Source: Plasmopara viticola
Taxonomy: Eukaryota > Oomycota > Peronosporomycetes > Peronosporales > Peronosporaceae
Assembly: GCA_001695595.3 (NCBI GenBank)
Contig: MBPM02000025.1
Coordinates: 434,001 to 498,000 of the forward strand
Direction: 5' to 3'
Length of the DNA stretch: 64,000 nucleotides
Notes under the pieces: generated by a model
Databases searched by the model: none
What the model was told of the DNA's origin: nothing
What the model saw: only the letters and a program-made list of their open reading frames with translations
Program-made: the position numbers and the translations under genes
In this document: in pieces, positions 22,129 to 34,933 of the stretch
Layout: every line of letters begins with the position of its first letter
How positions within the stretch are numbered: position 1 is the stretch's first letter

Positions 22129-25100
22129 TGCTTTAAGAGGGCAGTTAGTTACTGAGGTATATAGATACCATGAGAAAGACGTGTTGGTGTAAAGTGGCTA
22201 TAGTAAGAATGCTTTGCGACTGTACATTGTCCTCCTTGCAAGGTTAATGTACCGCACATAACCGTCTCCACATAACATATGGTGTACCATTACAATGGAT
22301 GGCTAAGCCAGCAATTTCTTGTAAAATACTCGCACTCGGTGTGTCGCCTTCTCTTACACGCAATCAGTACGACTGACCACGCCTCGCTCCTTTGCTTCGC
22401 TGAATAGCTTTACTAGACTGCTCCTGGACCACGCGCTCAAGCCGCGCGTTAAATCGTTTGCTAGGCCGCTGTTTTGTACCGATTTCTTAAAGTTCGGAGT
22501 CACACAGCACAATACGCAGCTCAGCAAAACACTAATGGACACTGATTGCTCTAAGGCTCTATGTTACGGGAAGCCGGTTTTAATATAGAGCATGGCCAAC
22601 GGGCCGTTACTTTGCCTCCAATATAACTTGGATTACACACAATAAAGTAATGGATGCTGTCTTTCACTTTTAGGTTTTTAAGCAAAAATTCGGCTTGGTC
22701 ATAAGTATGACCTCGCACGCAAAGAAGAACACAGCCAGTTGGCCGAGTGTACCGAGCCAACTTATAGATTGCTTCCAGATCCGAGGCTGTCTTATGACTA
22801 GATCTGGCCACTGTGCCTGAGTCTCCGCTCAAAGCAAAGGATTCATTCTAATCAATGGTTTTACCTTGGTCGTGGGTAGCGATACAGAAGTGATTGACCC
22901 GTCAAAGAGCTTTTAGGCAAGGAAGGCTTTTAGAGAGCCTCCAAGTCCAATACGGCGGAAACACGAGTAAAGTGTTCTGACATCTACGCCTTCGGATGTG
23001 ATGAGCCCCGTAGGCCACCTAGCTAGTAATCAGCTAAAGCCGCGAAAACGCCCCATATTGTTAACAAAGCTGAGAAAAAGCCTCATCACCGAAAGGTACG
23101 CCTTTCAAGGTGAAATGTAATCTTTAGACTTAACGGCTACGTGAGATGCCAGATAGGAAAGTTTATATAGACCCGACCAGAGATGCCCTCGTTGCTGAAG
23201 AGATCATCAATATTGTGCATCCAGAAAAAGATATTAAAGTTGAACATGCCAACACGTATGAGAAAGATCCTGCTTTGCAGGGGCTTAGACCCGACTGAGA
23301 TGGTGGGGCCAACGATATTGAGCTCAGGAAGAAGAGAGTGAACTTCTACAACAATTCTTGATACAGTTTACATAAGGTTTGATTGACTGGAATCACCTCC
23401 GCGATGAGTGAAGGACTTAAATACTACCACGCTCACCTTCTCTCCGAACAATAGGTCCAGCGAAATGTAAGAAGCCCTTTCGAATGTGTATGATTCGGGC
23501 AATGCAGACCGTAACATGACATCTACTTCGCGCGTCACAAAAGGTCTTGATAGGTCACTCCTCGTATCTATGACCGGCACTCGGCGCAAATGGAGCCAAC
23601 ATTCCTGCGCAGCTCTACGGGTGCTTTACTACTACACCAACTTTTGTTTGTGCATTTTTACTCGGCGTTGTAAGAAGCAGCAAACAAAGGGTGAGTTGCA
23701 CACGAAATGAGGTTATCATTACCAACGCGGCCGAGATGAAGAATCGTTTTTAAAATTTGGCTAGTGGACAGGGTGTTTCAAACCGAGCACCAATAACATT
23801 GGACGAATTACTTTACGTCCGTGTGCTAACTTTCTCACCCGGCGAGTCGGAGGTAACTCATCTCCGGGATGTGACTTCGTTAGCATAGTTCAAATACAGG
23901 CGCTGGGAACATAAATGCTAAGCGAGGGTAGAAAGTCGCTTCCTTCATAGTTGCATGTACAACTTGATACCTCGTTGAACATATATAGTGCTGGTTGCCT
24001 TTGACTTAGACCCGAAACGGCCTTCAAACACCCCTGCGGTGCCGGCCCGACAGCTCGCGCGAGTTCTTTGAAGCGGGAATATACTACTTTACAAGTAGCA
24101 CTTGACGCCCTTAATAGTGCGTTTCATATTGAACGCTTTCACTTTTAGAGCTTCATTAGTCCTGGTCGACGAGGAGCTCCCATCCCGCTTAAGCTTTGCC
24201 CTACATAGTAAAACAGCAGTTTCTACGCGATCGAATGTGAGCGCTTGTTTACTTTTCTCGGAGTAGACCCTGGTGGACGGACCGCGACTTTTTGGGACTT
24301 TTAGGGCCTTTAAACATAAAATGGATCTTTTCTACCATCCGATATATGAGCTTCGGTGTTGCATCGACCCCGCGCATTTCAGCTTGAGGTCTCCGAATTG
24401 CATCGGTAAATGGCCTTGCTTCACAGAATCGACTAGTCGACAGCCTTATCCTCTCATTTTTATGTTCGATACGGCGATACTATGATATCAGCAAGGTCGA
24501 TTGCGAATAAAGTGCTTCGAGAAGGTGTTCGAGAAACTTCGTGACTTAAATAAGGTTCGAAGTCGTGATAAGCGTGATGCTATTCATAAATTTTATACAA
24601 TAAATGTTAGGTAGCGTTGACATCGTCTGAATAAGGTCGATGTTGTTTGCCGACCTAATCTTTTTCAGACCAGTGAAAGATCACTTAAAATGTTAGATCC
24701 TATAACAAGTATCAAGCTTAGCGGTAGGCTTTTAGTTTATAAGAATCCTTGATCCTTCAGAACAAAAACTCTGATTGCTCTATGTATGTCCGATTGGATT
24801 TTTTCCTTCATTTGAATTATTTCTGCTGCCAATTATGGTCAGCCGCCAGTTCGCCAAGTAAAAAAAAAGCATTGGAAAGTAGCTTTGTATTAAAGGCTTG
24901 AACAAAATGGATTTTTTTTTACATATCTCTGAAGCCCTCATGCTTAGAAGAGTAAGCTTAACTCCGGGGTTCTTGGTCTGCTTTTATAGTAGTGTTTCGG
25001 GCTACCTTGGCACTTATACTGCCCAGTGTGCTCTCTAGCAGGAGATTACTCGATTCGTTCGACCATTTGTCTGCGAATACTTTGCTGCTGAAATCGACAT

Positions 25101-28100
25101 CTTAATTAGCGCTATTCAAACCACAGCAGTAAAGCATGTGCTCTTGTTCGACTTTACTTTATCCTGATATCTATCGTATCTTTCGATAGTCATGTCGTTT
25201 GCATCTTAATTATAGCTCTAATTTGCCCAGGCGGCACGCAAAAATAACTACTTTTGAGTTTTAGCTATCCAGAGTCTAAGTCGAAGCTAATTGACTTGAA
25301 AAAGTCCGTCGGTTGCTTAAAATTAGTAAGGAACCAACCTGTGAGCCGCGAAGTTGACTTTTTAGCAAATCTCACAAGACGTCGCATACATGGCCATTCA
25401 CTTGTGCAGTAAGGGCCAGCAAGGTAGGACAAAAACCTATATTTTTTTAAAGGTGAGTCAGGATGTACCGAATACACTATATAGTATAGCAGACCGACCA
25501 TTACTCATAGCGATACAACTGCAATCGCTCCCGAGAGATCAGCCACCCGATTGAGTCAATCTCTCCTGCATTAATGAATCGGGCAGAGGGCTTTAGATTA
25601 ATATCCGTTAAATACTTGACGGACGGATTCAGACCTCTATAAAGCTTTTATTATTGCTGGTAGGGCCAAGGTCTAGTTTGCGCAAAAGCGCCTCAGTGGC
25701 CAAAGGCTTTGTGAGAATCGCACAGCCACGAGCAGAGGGTGTTTAACGTGTAATTAATACCACCATCTTTGAAACATACGAAAAAGCCAGCTTTTATGTC
25801 GAAATATTGACTTTGTGTAACGGCTAGGCCTATTTGCTTCTTAAACCTATGGTGTAGTCCAAGCTGAAACGGTTCCCACTCTTTCGGGGTTTGCTCGAAC
25901 CCCATGGCTTCTTACAAAGCAGTTAACTTTCTTTCATCTAAAATCACAGTTGTAACTTCAGTGTACAGATTATTGACCAAATTTTTCTTTTTTGGCATTA
26001 ATAGGCCTTCATGGCAGAGTGATCCCTATCAAAGCCGCAAAGACAAATAAGGTTAAAATATGTCCAGATTAGCGGCCATTATAGCCGTAACATTTATGCG
26101 ATTAGACGATTAAACATAGCTGGGCATATGTAGCATCCTTAACACTCTCACAGCATTTGGCTAGGCGCACTAAGCGCTTTGAGCGGTATACCCTGATAGT
26201 AGCCATCTGCCAAATGTAGTGCATTATATAAGGTGCACTCGGACAATCTTATCGAAGGAATGCTATCTTTGGCATTGGCGCTTGTGCAGGCACCGCTTCA
26301 CTGTTCAGCTCTTTGGAAGCATGAGGTACTCACCACGATCCGCTTGATTTTGAGCACCAAAAGGTGGTGACAAATGCAAGAACTTTTCGCATAATAATAT
26401 TATTTTGGCGAGAAATAATTAATCAGCTTCCATCAATTTCATGGTAGCAGCCATTGCTTAGCGATATAAAACTGTGTGCTTGATAGGAGATCATTTTGTG
26501 CATCATTCTTTGATCCTGCGGGTAAACCTCATTTTGACATTGTCCACGCTACAAGTCCTAACGGTGTTAGGCTCATTATGCTGGCCACTCGGAATGCTCT
26601 TGATTAAAGTTTAGCATATCGAGTGACATTTTTTACCCTTAAATTTAAGAACACAATGATTTCTAATTTTTGTTGAGCCGGGATCAAGCTCTTTAGGGCT
26701 CAGTAGTTATAAAGGTTCTTGCAGGGCCTTTACCCAGAGCACACTTGTGTGTTCCGGCGACCAATTGAGATGACAAAACCATTGTGAAATAAAATTATTT
26801 TGGTCAGACGCAGGGTCGCTCGTGATTTTGTATCGCATCTCATTCTCTTCGAGCGGAGCTATGTGATCAACCTCAAGTAATAGCTTCATCTATAGACCAC
26901 AGACCAGCGTATCACGCTCGCCGGACCTTATTACCCGCCATTTAAGGCGCCATATTTATCACTATGGAGCTATGTCATAGCACTATACTTAATATTCTCG
27001 GCAGCTGATTCTGCCAGCGGAATTTAAATTTTACTAAGCAAAGGTGTTAAAGACGTTGTTTTGTCTACCATAACGAAGACATTAGTGCTTTCTAAACCTT
27101 TTATGTCCAGGCTTTTTTCAAAGGAGCCTTTCGATCAACCTGGGGTGAAAGCATGATTCACCAAAGCCCTGTTGCGCGAAACTATACTCGTAAAATTTGA
27201 AACTGGGCACGTTGTAGTTAAAACGTTTTCCGTAGCAAGGACATGAATTTACTTTGCGCTGTCAAAATCCACATATTATACAGCCAGGACACTTTTTGAC
27301 CCTGGGAGGATTTGAAGTGTTTTATTTTTCAGTATCGGGTGTTGACTTATTCTTGCTGCTCTTGCTTAGAGCATCAGTCAACCTATTTTTGTTAGTCGCG
27401 ATCGTCTTCCAGCGCACGGACTTCGTAATCGCACTGAAGTCTTATAATTTCTGATATAGTAAATCGTAATTGGGTATACACTTGCGTGTGCGGCTTGCCG
27501 TATTCTGCTGTCGAAAAGTTCTTTGAGACCTATCAATTCTTGGGGCTCCGTTTCCATGTGTGCATCCATCATACATACCTCTGTACGGTGTCCGACCCCA
27601 CTTGTGAGCAGCGTTAATGAGTTTCACGAGAAAACAAAGCTTGACCTCGTTGTCGGCCTTCTACTGGACAGGCACGGATTATGTGCGGATCAAAACCAAA
27701 GTAGCTGGTGTTTTTGTTCGGCAACGCGTAAGTTCATTGGGTCAGAGGGCTACGGACATCACTACTTGGGGGCGTGTACGACTGAGGATCGTCCATCTTG
27801 ACATATTAGAGGAGTGTGCCTGGCTGTGGCTGTGCTTCTCTTTAAGAACTTGATTCGCCTCTTAAATTGTCGCTACATGTAGTAAAACTGGTTGAAGTCG
27901 AAGCAGCACTACTTTTGAGCCAACCATGAGCAGAGTCACCTCGACTTATTCGGGTAGTGGCTTTACTGTACTAGAGGCTGTCAGCCTCTCATTTAAGGTT
28001 GCGATCATGAAACTCACGCCTGCCTGCTAGCAGGAAAGAAAGATAAGCACTAAACGAACAAAAAGCTTGCCGGAAGAAAAATTGCCCTTAGCTCTCGAGA

Positions 28101-29404
28101 CATAGCATTATTAGCTAAGGTGGTTTCGCGGGTAATCGATCAGCATTGGACCCGGCTTCTTAAAAACGAAAGATCGAACGCCGCGCACACCGGATTTTCC
28201 TTGATCGGGGCCGCTTTAGTGGCCACCCCTACCTCTTTGAATCGAACAAGAAATTTCTGGTTTTCTTTCTCTTTACAGATGTTGGCTTTTAGGCGCTACA
28301 ACCAGGCGACCAGAGCCTTTGCTGCCTAAGATGTAAACCATAGACTTCGCTCGTAAAGCTGACAGGCTGAGAGGGACTTGAGCAGCTTGACAATAGAGGG
28401 ACTACAAGCACAACTGTCTCTTGAGGCTTACAGAAGTCAGCATGTCTACCAAGCAGTGCGATTTGCGTGTCCATTCGATAAGGGAAGGTCATTCTGCCCA
28501 TTATGGAATCATTGCGAGGGTTAAAGTGGACAACCTACCCATGTATGTGATTGACCGCAATTGCTATTGGGTGAGACAAGGTCATGCAGCACCTTGCAGA
28601 GAGGAGGTTTGCAGTTAAAGTAACGATCTTCTTGTGAAAGTCCGCCCACAATTCCCAATCTTAAGGAAGTACAATGGTTTTAGGTTTGCTCCTACCTTCT
28701 ATTCTATATAAGAACCAAAAAAATCTGGAATTTAGTGTCATTCAAAGTTCTAACCCAAAATTTCGCGGTTACGTGGCGGTCCAGCATAAAGAGTGACTTT
28801 AACATCGAATATACATTTGTGAGGGTAGAATAGCTTCTCGTTTAACGCTGATAAAATCTGCAGATCTCTATATGTAGCCGTATCCGTGATAACATATGGT
28901 ACGAAGCCCGCAAGCACCAGCTAGTAGATGTGTAAGCAACGCTCCCATCCTACCCAAGGATAGCATTAAAATTATCAATCGATCACTATGGATGTATCGA
29001 TAAGTACAGTATAACCTTATGCGACACACGATCCAGTTGTTTATCAAATTGTCAAATAAAAGATCCTGAAATTTTATCATCAAGTACAGTATGACCTTAA
29101 GCGGGACAATTAGAGTCGGATTGATGCGCAAGTCAATCGACAGGCTGGAAATTGTCGTGTCGTTCAAACGAACACTTGTGCATCCAACAGCTCCCAACCG
29201 TGCAAGCTGTTGCTTGACTTACGTTTTGGATCTGTAGCTTTAGCACTTTTTTTTTCTTTTCAGTGTTCGCCTTCGAAGTTTGCAGCAAAGATTCCGAGAT
29301 TCATCCCGATTAGTTGGAAAGAAATAGTATAACAATTCGATACTCACTTTGATATAGTAAAACATCAAATTTATTGAACTGACTTACTCAGAAAAAGCAA
29401 CTTC
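22129..29404. other. 7.3-kb gene desert
   Basis: AT-rich sequence with only short frames. A minus-strand stretch at 22,832-22,551 (SDLEAIYKLARYTRPTGCVL onward) has protein-like composition but no ATG and no family I know. A 50-codon plus-strand frame at 23,144-23,298 is equally unassigned. Two 22-bp direct repeats, AAGTACAGTATRACCTTAWGCG, lie at 29002-29023 and 29082-29103. The rest probably consists of eroded transposons, but I cannot name them. Confidence 0.5.
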
Positions 29405-31477
29405 TTAGTAACTGTCGACCTTGAAGTGGTCAGCCGTCATGACCTTGTGCCAGGCACAGGAGAAAACCTTCTTGAAAGTCGTCTCATCTGCGGCAAACTT
29501 TTGTACCGACGTCTTGAGCTCCGGAGCCTCCAGCAGAGCCAAGTCCGTATCGAGCATGTAAATGTCTTTGCCGACAGCCTTGAACTCCTTCGCCGATACC
29601 GCCGTCCACGACTCGGTCAGCAGCACCTTGAAGTATTCGTTTGACAGCGTCGCCGAGCTGTTACTGTACGATCCGCTGAAACCCATTGTCTTCTGCTGCG
29701 CAGCACTGCGTGGACGGCCAGCAAGAGCCACCGCCTCCTCCGTCGATACCCCCAGGACCTTGATACTGTCACGCACGGCGATCACCGACGAGGTATAGTA
29801 CTCACGTAAAGCCATAGGCTCCAAACCGTCGCCGTTTTCAGCGTCCGTACGGCCACCAAGAAATTCGATCTTGACGTTTCCAGCGTCTTCCAGTGCGACT
29901 CCACCCGCCAGTACAATGACATCTGCCGTAGATAGTGTCGGATACTTAGTCTTAATACTCTCCAGTACAGTAATGGTCTTGTCGACACCAGCGTTCATGG
30001 GCCAGTCCTTTTGCGGTGCAAAGCGGATCCTGGCGCCGTTGCAGCCACCCGTATAGTCTGTTATACGGAACGTCGAAGCGCACTGCCACGCTGCATGCAC
30101 AAACAGGCCGCCATTGTACGCCGTACCGTCACTGCTTACATCGCTCTTTAGATTGTCAATCGATTTGTGAAGCAGCTCCCGAATATCCGCACGCACCGCT
30201 TCAAAGTCTGGCAGCGTCGCGGGTGAAGGCGGCAATGGGTTCTGAAACAGCTGAACAGGAGGCACGTTATTGCCACAACACCGTGCAATCGGACCCATGT
30301 CACGCGACGTGAGTTTGTACCAGGCATGAGAAAACGCGTCGTTTAACGCCGCTTGGTTTCCAGCAAACTCTTTTGCAATTTTCAAGTAGCTTTCGTCGTG
30401 CAGTAGCGCAATATCAGACGTCAACATGCGCACAGGCGGAGTCGTGTCTGGCACCGGACGCCATTGGACGTGACCACCCGAACCTTTATACTTCTCCCAC
30501 TGTAAGGTCGTAAGGCCTTTAAAGTAGTCATTGCTCCATTGAGAAGGCGTAGCTGTCCATGAACCTTCAAAGCCACTGGTAAAGGTGTTGTTGCCCTTGC
30601 CCCTCATCTCGCCTTCGCCACACGTACCAGTCCACGGGGAGTCTGGGTTCTCTAACGGAGACGGACCAGCACCCGTCGTGCACGCTCCGTGGGCTTTGCC
30701 AAATGCATGACCCCCTCCAATCAAAGCAACCGTCTCCCGGTCGTTCATTCCCATGCGCGCGAATGTGTCGCGCACGTCGGCGGCTGAGCCGACCGGGTTC
30801 GGCTTACCCATTGGCCCTTCAGGATTCACATAGATGAGACCCAATGTCGTCGTACCCAGGGGTGCTTTACATTGACCATCAACGGCACACGGTGCCACGA
30901 TCTGCTGTTCGGGCGTTGGACCTAGCTCCAGGCTGTCTGTGCCATCAGCGTCGTCCCGACGGCCACCACAGAAGCCTAGCACGGGTCCTCCCATACTTTC
31001 AATGGCAACGTTGCCCGACAGCACAATCAAATCACCCCACGATAGTGCGTCACCGTACTTGGTCTTGATAGGAGTCAGCAACTGCAATGCCTTGTCCAAA
31101 TTCGTGTTGTCTGCCCAACTATGTTCGGGATTAAACCGAATTCGACCTCCGTCACAGCCCCCACGACCGTCTGCGAGGCGATACGAGCCACTGCAGTGCC
31201 ACGCCAGACGAATGAAGAAACCACCGTAATGCCCAGAGTCGGCAGGCCAGAAAGGTTGCGAGTCGGTCATGAGCTTCATGAGATCGGCCTTCACGAGACC
31301 ATAGTCGATCGTTTTGCAGCTCATTGAACCATTCAATTCCAGGGAAATTTGGCGGTTATGTGCATTGACGGGAGCGGTCTTGTCGTAACCGAATGGACAC
31401 TCTGACGACTGTCCGGCCTCAATTTTGGAGGAAAGGCTGGCAAGAGCAGCGATAAAGGTGACGAGACGAACGTTCAT
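29405..31477 (-). CDS. katG: Secreted catalase-peroxidase (KatG2-type)
   Basis: This bifunctional haem enzyme breaks down hydrogen peroxide by catalase and peroxidase reactions. The protein is about 690 residues from the ATG at 31477; a TTG-initiated extension of ten codons is less likely because the ATG begins a good signal peptide (MNVRLVTFIAALASLSSKIEAG). The N-terminal haem domain has the distal Arg-Trp-His triad (R90, W93, H94 in FIRLAWHCSGSYR) and the proximal His257 in GGGHAFGKAHG. The Met-Tyr-Trp adduct unique to KatG is also present: W93, Y216 (LIYVNPEGP) and M242 (RMGMND), with the spacing seen in bacterial KatG. The degenerate second domain covers about residues 420-690 (FRITDYTGGCNGARIRFAP). 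A signal peptide plus KatG is the KatG2 arrangement known from fungi and oomycetes. It would act outside the cell against host oxidative burst (inference). No intron is visible. Confidence 0.95.
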   Translation of the reverse strand: MNVRLVTFIAALASLSSKIEAGQSSECPFGYDKTAPVNAHNRQISLELNGSMSCKTIDYGLVKADLMKLMTDSQPFWPADSGHYGGFFIRLAWHCSGSYRLADGRGGCDGGRIRFNPEHSWADNTNLDKALQLLTPIKTKYGDALSWGDLIVLSGNVAIESMGGPVLGFCGGRRDDADGTDSLELGPTPEQQIVAPCAVDGQCKAPLGTTTLGLIYVNPEGPMGKPNPVGSAADVRDTFARMGMNDRETVALIGGGHAFGKAHGACTTGAGPSPLENPDSPWTGTCGEGEMRGKGNNTFTSGFEGSWTATPSQWSNDYFKGLTTLQWEKYKGSGGHVQWRPVPDTTPPVRMLTSDIALLHDESYLKIAKEFAGNQAALNDAFSHAWYKLTSRDMGPIARCCGNNVPPVQLFQNPLPPSPATLPDFEAVRADIRELLHKSIDNLKSDVSSDGTAYNGGLFVHAAWQCASTFRITDYTGGCNGARIRFAPQKDWPMNAGVDKTITVLESIKTKYPTLSTADVIVLAGGVALEDAGNVKIEFLGGRTDAENGDGLEPMALREYYTSSVIAVRDSIKVLGVSTEEAVALAGRPRSAAQQKTMGFSGSYSNSSATLSNEYFKVLLTESWTAVSAKEFKAVGKDIYMLDTDLALLEAPELKTSVQKFAADETTFKKVFSCAWHKVMTADHFKVDSY

Positions 31478-32339
31478 TGACGAAAGTTGAGATGGTATAA
31501 TTTGCAAATGCAGAGCAAATTGAATTGTGAGGACATTAGCAAGAGTCCACTTGATCTCGCTTTACCTTTTCCTTACCTTTACAGCCGATAAGCCAGAGAT
31601 CACCCAGATTTGGCAGCTCTAACAGGCGCAAGGGTTGTAACGTTACATAATCAGATCGGGAAGCCTATCAATAAAAAAACCTTGCTGCATGTTTCAGGTT
31701 ACTGCATCATTGAGTCACTCACTAAACCTACCCGCCAAAATTTCTTTCCACAATCTATAATTTTTTTTCTGTGACTTATTGATAGTTAAATAATTTACAC
31801 GCTTTTTTACACGCTTCGCGGTTTCGCAAAAGTGGGTCAGACATATGTCGAGCTTCTTCCAATAAAATAGATAGTCTTGGCACGCTTTTTTACACGCTTC
31901 GCTGTTTTGCAAAAGTGGGTCAGACATATGTCAAGCTCCTTCCAATAAAACAGATAGTCTTAAAGTCAAGGGGGCGTCAATATTAAACTATCGTTAAGTG
32001 TAATGGCACGGCGACCGTTTGTCGGTCGCAAGCTGCAAAATATCGAAGACAGTCCTAGTCTATTGACAATTATACCTGTGTATCTTCATGCTAGCTTGGT
32101 TATGGAATGAGCGCTTGTGCCTTTTTACAACGCAACGCTAATAAAAAACAAAGGCTAAATGTGTGTGTGACATTTACATACGCCAAATGCTAAACTCTCG
32201 AAATTATTACCACCGTAGATTTCAAAGTGTTTATTTATCGCGACACTTTAACCTCCACATTTCTATAAACAAGCAGTATACTGACCAAGTATACCGGCTT
32301 TAGCTGCCAATTACCGGTAATACTACCTTGGAGCAGCCC
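31478..32339. other. Upstream region of katG and spacer
   Basis: This holds the katG promoter and 5' region at its left end and an 83-bp tandem duplication. I see no further gene. Confidence 0.5.
31798..31962. repeat. 83-bp tandem duplication
   Basis: Copy one spans 31798-31880 and copy two 31881-31962. Both begin CACGCTTTTTTACACGCTTC and share AAAAGTGGGTCAGACATATG and CAATAAAAYAGATAGTCTT. They differ at about six positions, so the duplication is not brand new. Confidence 0.9.
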
Positions 32340-34244
32340 ATGTTTAAAAGTAGCATGCTTCGCTAATTCGGCCATCACACCAACGCAGACTTTTATCAGC
32401 ACTCCGATATTTTATGTCAACGCAGCTCCGCACATCGGCCACGTGCACTCGGCCGTCCTGGCGGATGCGCTGTCTCGTTGGCATAAAATTAAGGGTATCG
32501 ACGTCCTTTTCACCACAAGTACAGACGAACATGGTCTCAAAGTGCAGGAGGCGGCAGAAAAGAGTGGATCACAGGACTACAAAGCCTTTTGTGATGAGGT
32601 GTCTTTTCGCTTCAAAGAAATTTTTCCAAAAGGCCAATGTGGACTACTCGCGCTTTATCCGCACGAGCGACAAGTCCACTACGAAGCAGTGAGTGCATTT
32701 TGGAGAAAAATTTGCTTAAATGGACATATTCATATGGGCGATCACGAATATGGTATTGCAAGTCGGATGAGAGTTTTCTACCGAGATGCAAGTGGAGGAC
32801 AAGGTGGATTCTGGAGGTAAAGTGATCAAAGTGTCGAAGGAAAGCGGACATCCCGTCGAAATGTTGCGCGAAGAAAATTACAAATTTAGACTTTCAGTGT
32901 TTCAGGATCGGCTGCTCGAGTGGCCAAACGCCCACTCTGACGTGATTGTGCCAAAATCGAGGTACAACGAAGTGCATGCAGCCGTCAGTGAAGGCTTTAA
33001 AGACTTGTCAGTGTCACGACTGAGTGAAAAAAATTGCTGAGCGATTCGTGTGCTGTGTGAGCTTCGATGTCGTTAAGCTTAGTCTCATCAGGTACCTAAT
33101 TGCCTTTATTTTGCTCGATTAGATGATGACAAGCATTGTGTCTACGTGTGGCTGGACGCGCTGACGAATTACCTTACAAGTGCCGGATATCCAAAAGAAA
33201 CTACGCACTCGTGGCCAGCTGCATATCATATCGTGGGTAAGGACATTTTGAAAAATCAAACTATCTACTGGCCCGCCTTTCTCATGGCAGTAGGGCTTCC
33301 GCTTCCAAAAAAGGTGGTAGCGCACGCCCACTGGACTGTTGGGAGCGTTAAAATGTCCAAAAGTTTAGGCAACGTGGTGGATCCGCGCGAGATGCTCTCG
33401 AAATACGGATCTGACTTTGTGCGCTTCTTTTTATTGCGAGAGGGCGTGCTAACGAATGACGGGGATTTCAACGCTGACATGCTAGAAGACCGCGTAAACA
33501 GTGAACTCGCTGACACACTCGGTAACCTGGTCTCTCGCTGCACGGACTCATAGATGGGATTGTACCAAAGCGCCCTTAACTTGACCGTCTCAAGACAGAA
33601 GACAAGGAATTGGTAGCGAAGGGCCAAGCACTTGCCGCCAGAGTCGAAAAGTTTTTGATGCTCCTGATGTAAATGCTCAAATTCTAGTTGCTAAGTGGTC
33701 AACAACGTTATCTAACGCTTCTATGCCTCTACAGTTTGCACGCGGCTTAGAAACGATCATTTTCTTTCTTCATGACGTCAATCAGCATGCATAGCATTCC
33801 TCATGTGAGTTTGCACATGACTGACCGTTGACTATTTGCCGTAGATATTTCACTATGATGGAACCGTGGGTTTTAGCCAAGACCCTTAAACAAATCGACG
33901 ACGTGACGTCCGACGAATACAAAGTCACGAGAGAGCGCTTGAATACTGTAATGTATCTAACCATGGATGCAGCGCGCATGAGCGGTCAGTCACCAGCGTC
34001 TTTAAACGTTGCTGTCGTTGCTTGCGTCTAAAGGAACTTTGTCTTTGTTGCAGCTATATTGATGCAGCCCGTCGTCCCGATTGCGGCCACCAAAGTATTG
34101 AGCTACTTTGGTGTTCCAGCAAACAAGCGATCCCTAACCGAAGCAACACTGTTTGCTGATGACAACCGTATGATGGGCGCTGTGCTCAGCAACACGAAGT
34201 CATTTGTTGCTTTTCCAAAAGTGCACAAGACCCGAACAGCGTAG
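32340..34244 (+). pseudogene. Methionyl-tRNA synthetase pseudogene (bacterial/mitochondrial type)
   Basis: Scattered frames spell out a class I methionyl-tRNA synthetase. The N-terminal catalytic core has TPIFYVNAAPHIGHVHSAVL with the HIGH signature at about 32,436. The connective part has STDEHGLKVQEAAEKSG and HPVEMLREENYKFRLS. The second core half has YVWLDALTNYLTSAGYP, HIVGKDIL and an intact KMSKSLGNVVDP at about 33,351. The anticodon-binding part has EPWVLAKTLKQI and a C-terminal LMQPVVPIAATKVLSYFGVP. At least five frame changes are needed in the first 700 bases, plus stops near 33,035, 33,551 and 33,680. Intron-like segments persist: about 33,052-33,121 with a CTAAT and a T-rich tract before TAG, 33,805-33,844 starting GTGAGT, and one ending TTTGTTGCAG at about 34,053. 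The copy therefore arose by DNA duplication, not by reverse transcription. A working gene is expected elsewhere. Confidence 0.9.
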
Positions 34245-34922
34245 AAATTGTGAGATAATTACATTTCGGAGCTGTGAATTTTTACGGGGTGGGGAGCTCG
34301 CAAACTTTAACCATGAAGCTGGAGAAAAGGTGTGGGCTTAAAAGCACGAAGATGTCAGAGAAGCTAACAAGAAGCCTCATAATATGAATTTAACCATGCG
34401 CGACAACCTCAAATTACGCTGTATTTTATTATGCAGAAGTAGAAAATGCATGCCACGCAGACGACGAATCGATGGCTGAGCATATTGCCACTACGCTGCT
34501 GCTTTGGGCTAAGCGCCGTGAAAAACATGTAAAGAAATGAGCGCATTGCATTGGGGATGGCTTGAAAAGCCACTGCCAGAGCGAAGTGTTTTTTTTAAAA
34601 AAATCAATTATCGCTACAAGTAATCGAAGTACTGATATAGACGCGATGTAGCTGCTAAACTCCATTTGTATTCAACCATCGTGTAATTGAGTAGCCCGTA
34701 ATCAAGTGGACAGTCCTTGTTTATGGCTGTAGAGATAGGGCACTTGCATCCTTATAGAACAGGCAGCGCTTTTACCACTTTCATCGTCAGTTGTACTTTA
34801 CAATGGTGTGTGCTCGGAAGATACTAAATGATTAAATCCGTAATCATAAGGAATCAAAGGTAAAATCGAACCCGGTTTTAATTGTACTAAATGAATCAGT
34901 CGTCTTTAATTTGGCAAAAGCA
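34245..34922. other. Non-coding spacer
   Basis: No gene or repeat recognised between the synthetase pseudogene and the first LINE-derived element. Confidence 0.5.
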
Positions 34923-34933
34923 CAAAAAAGTCT

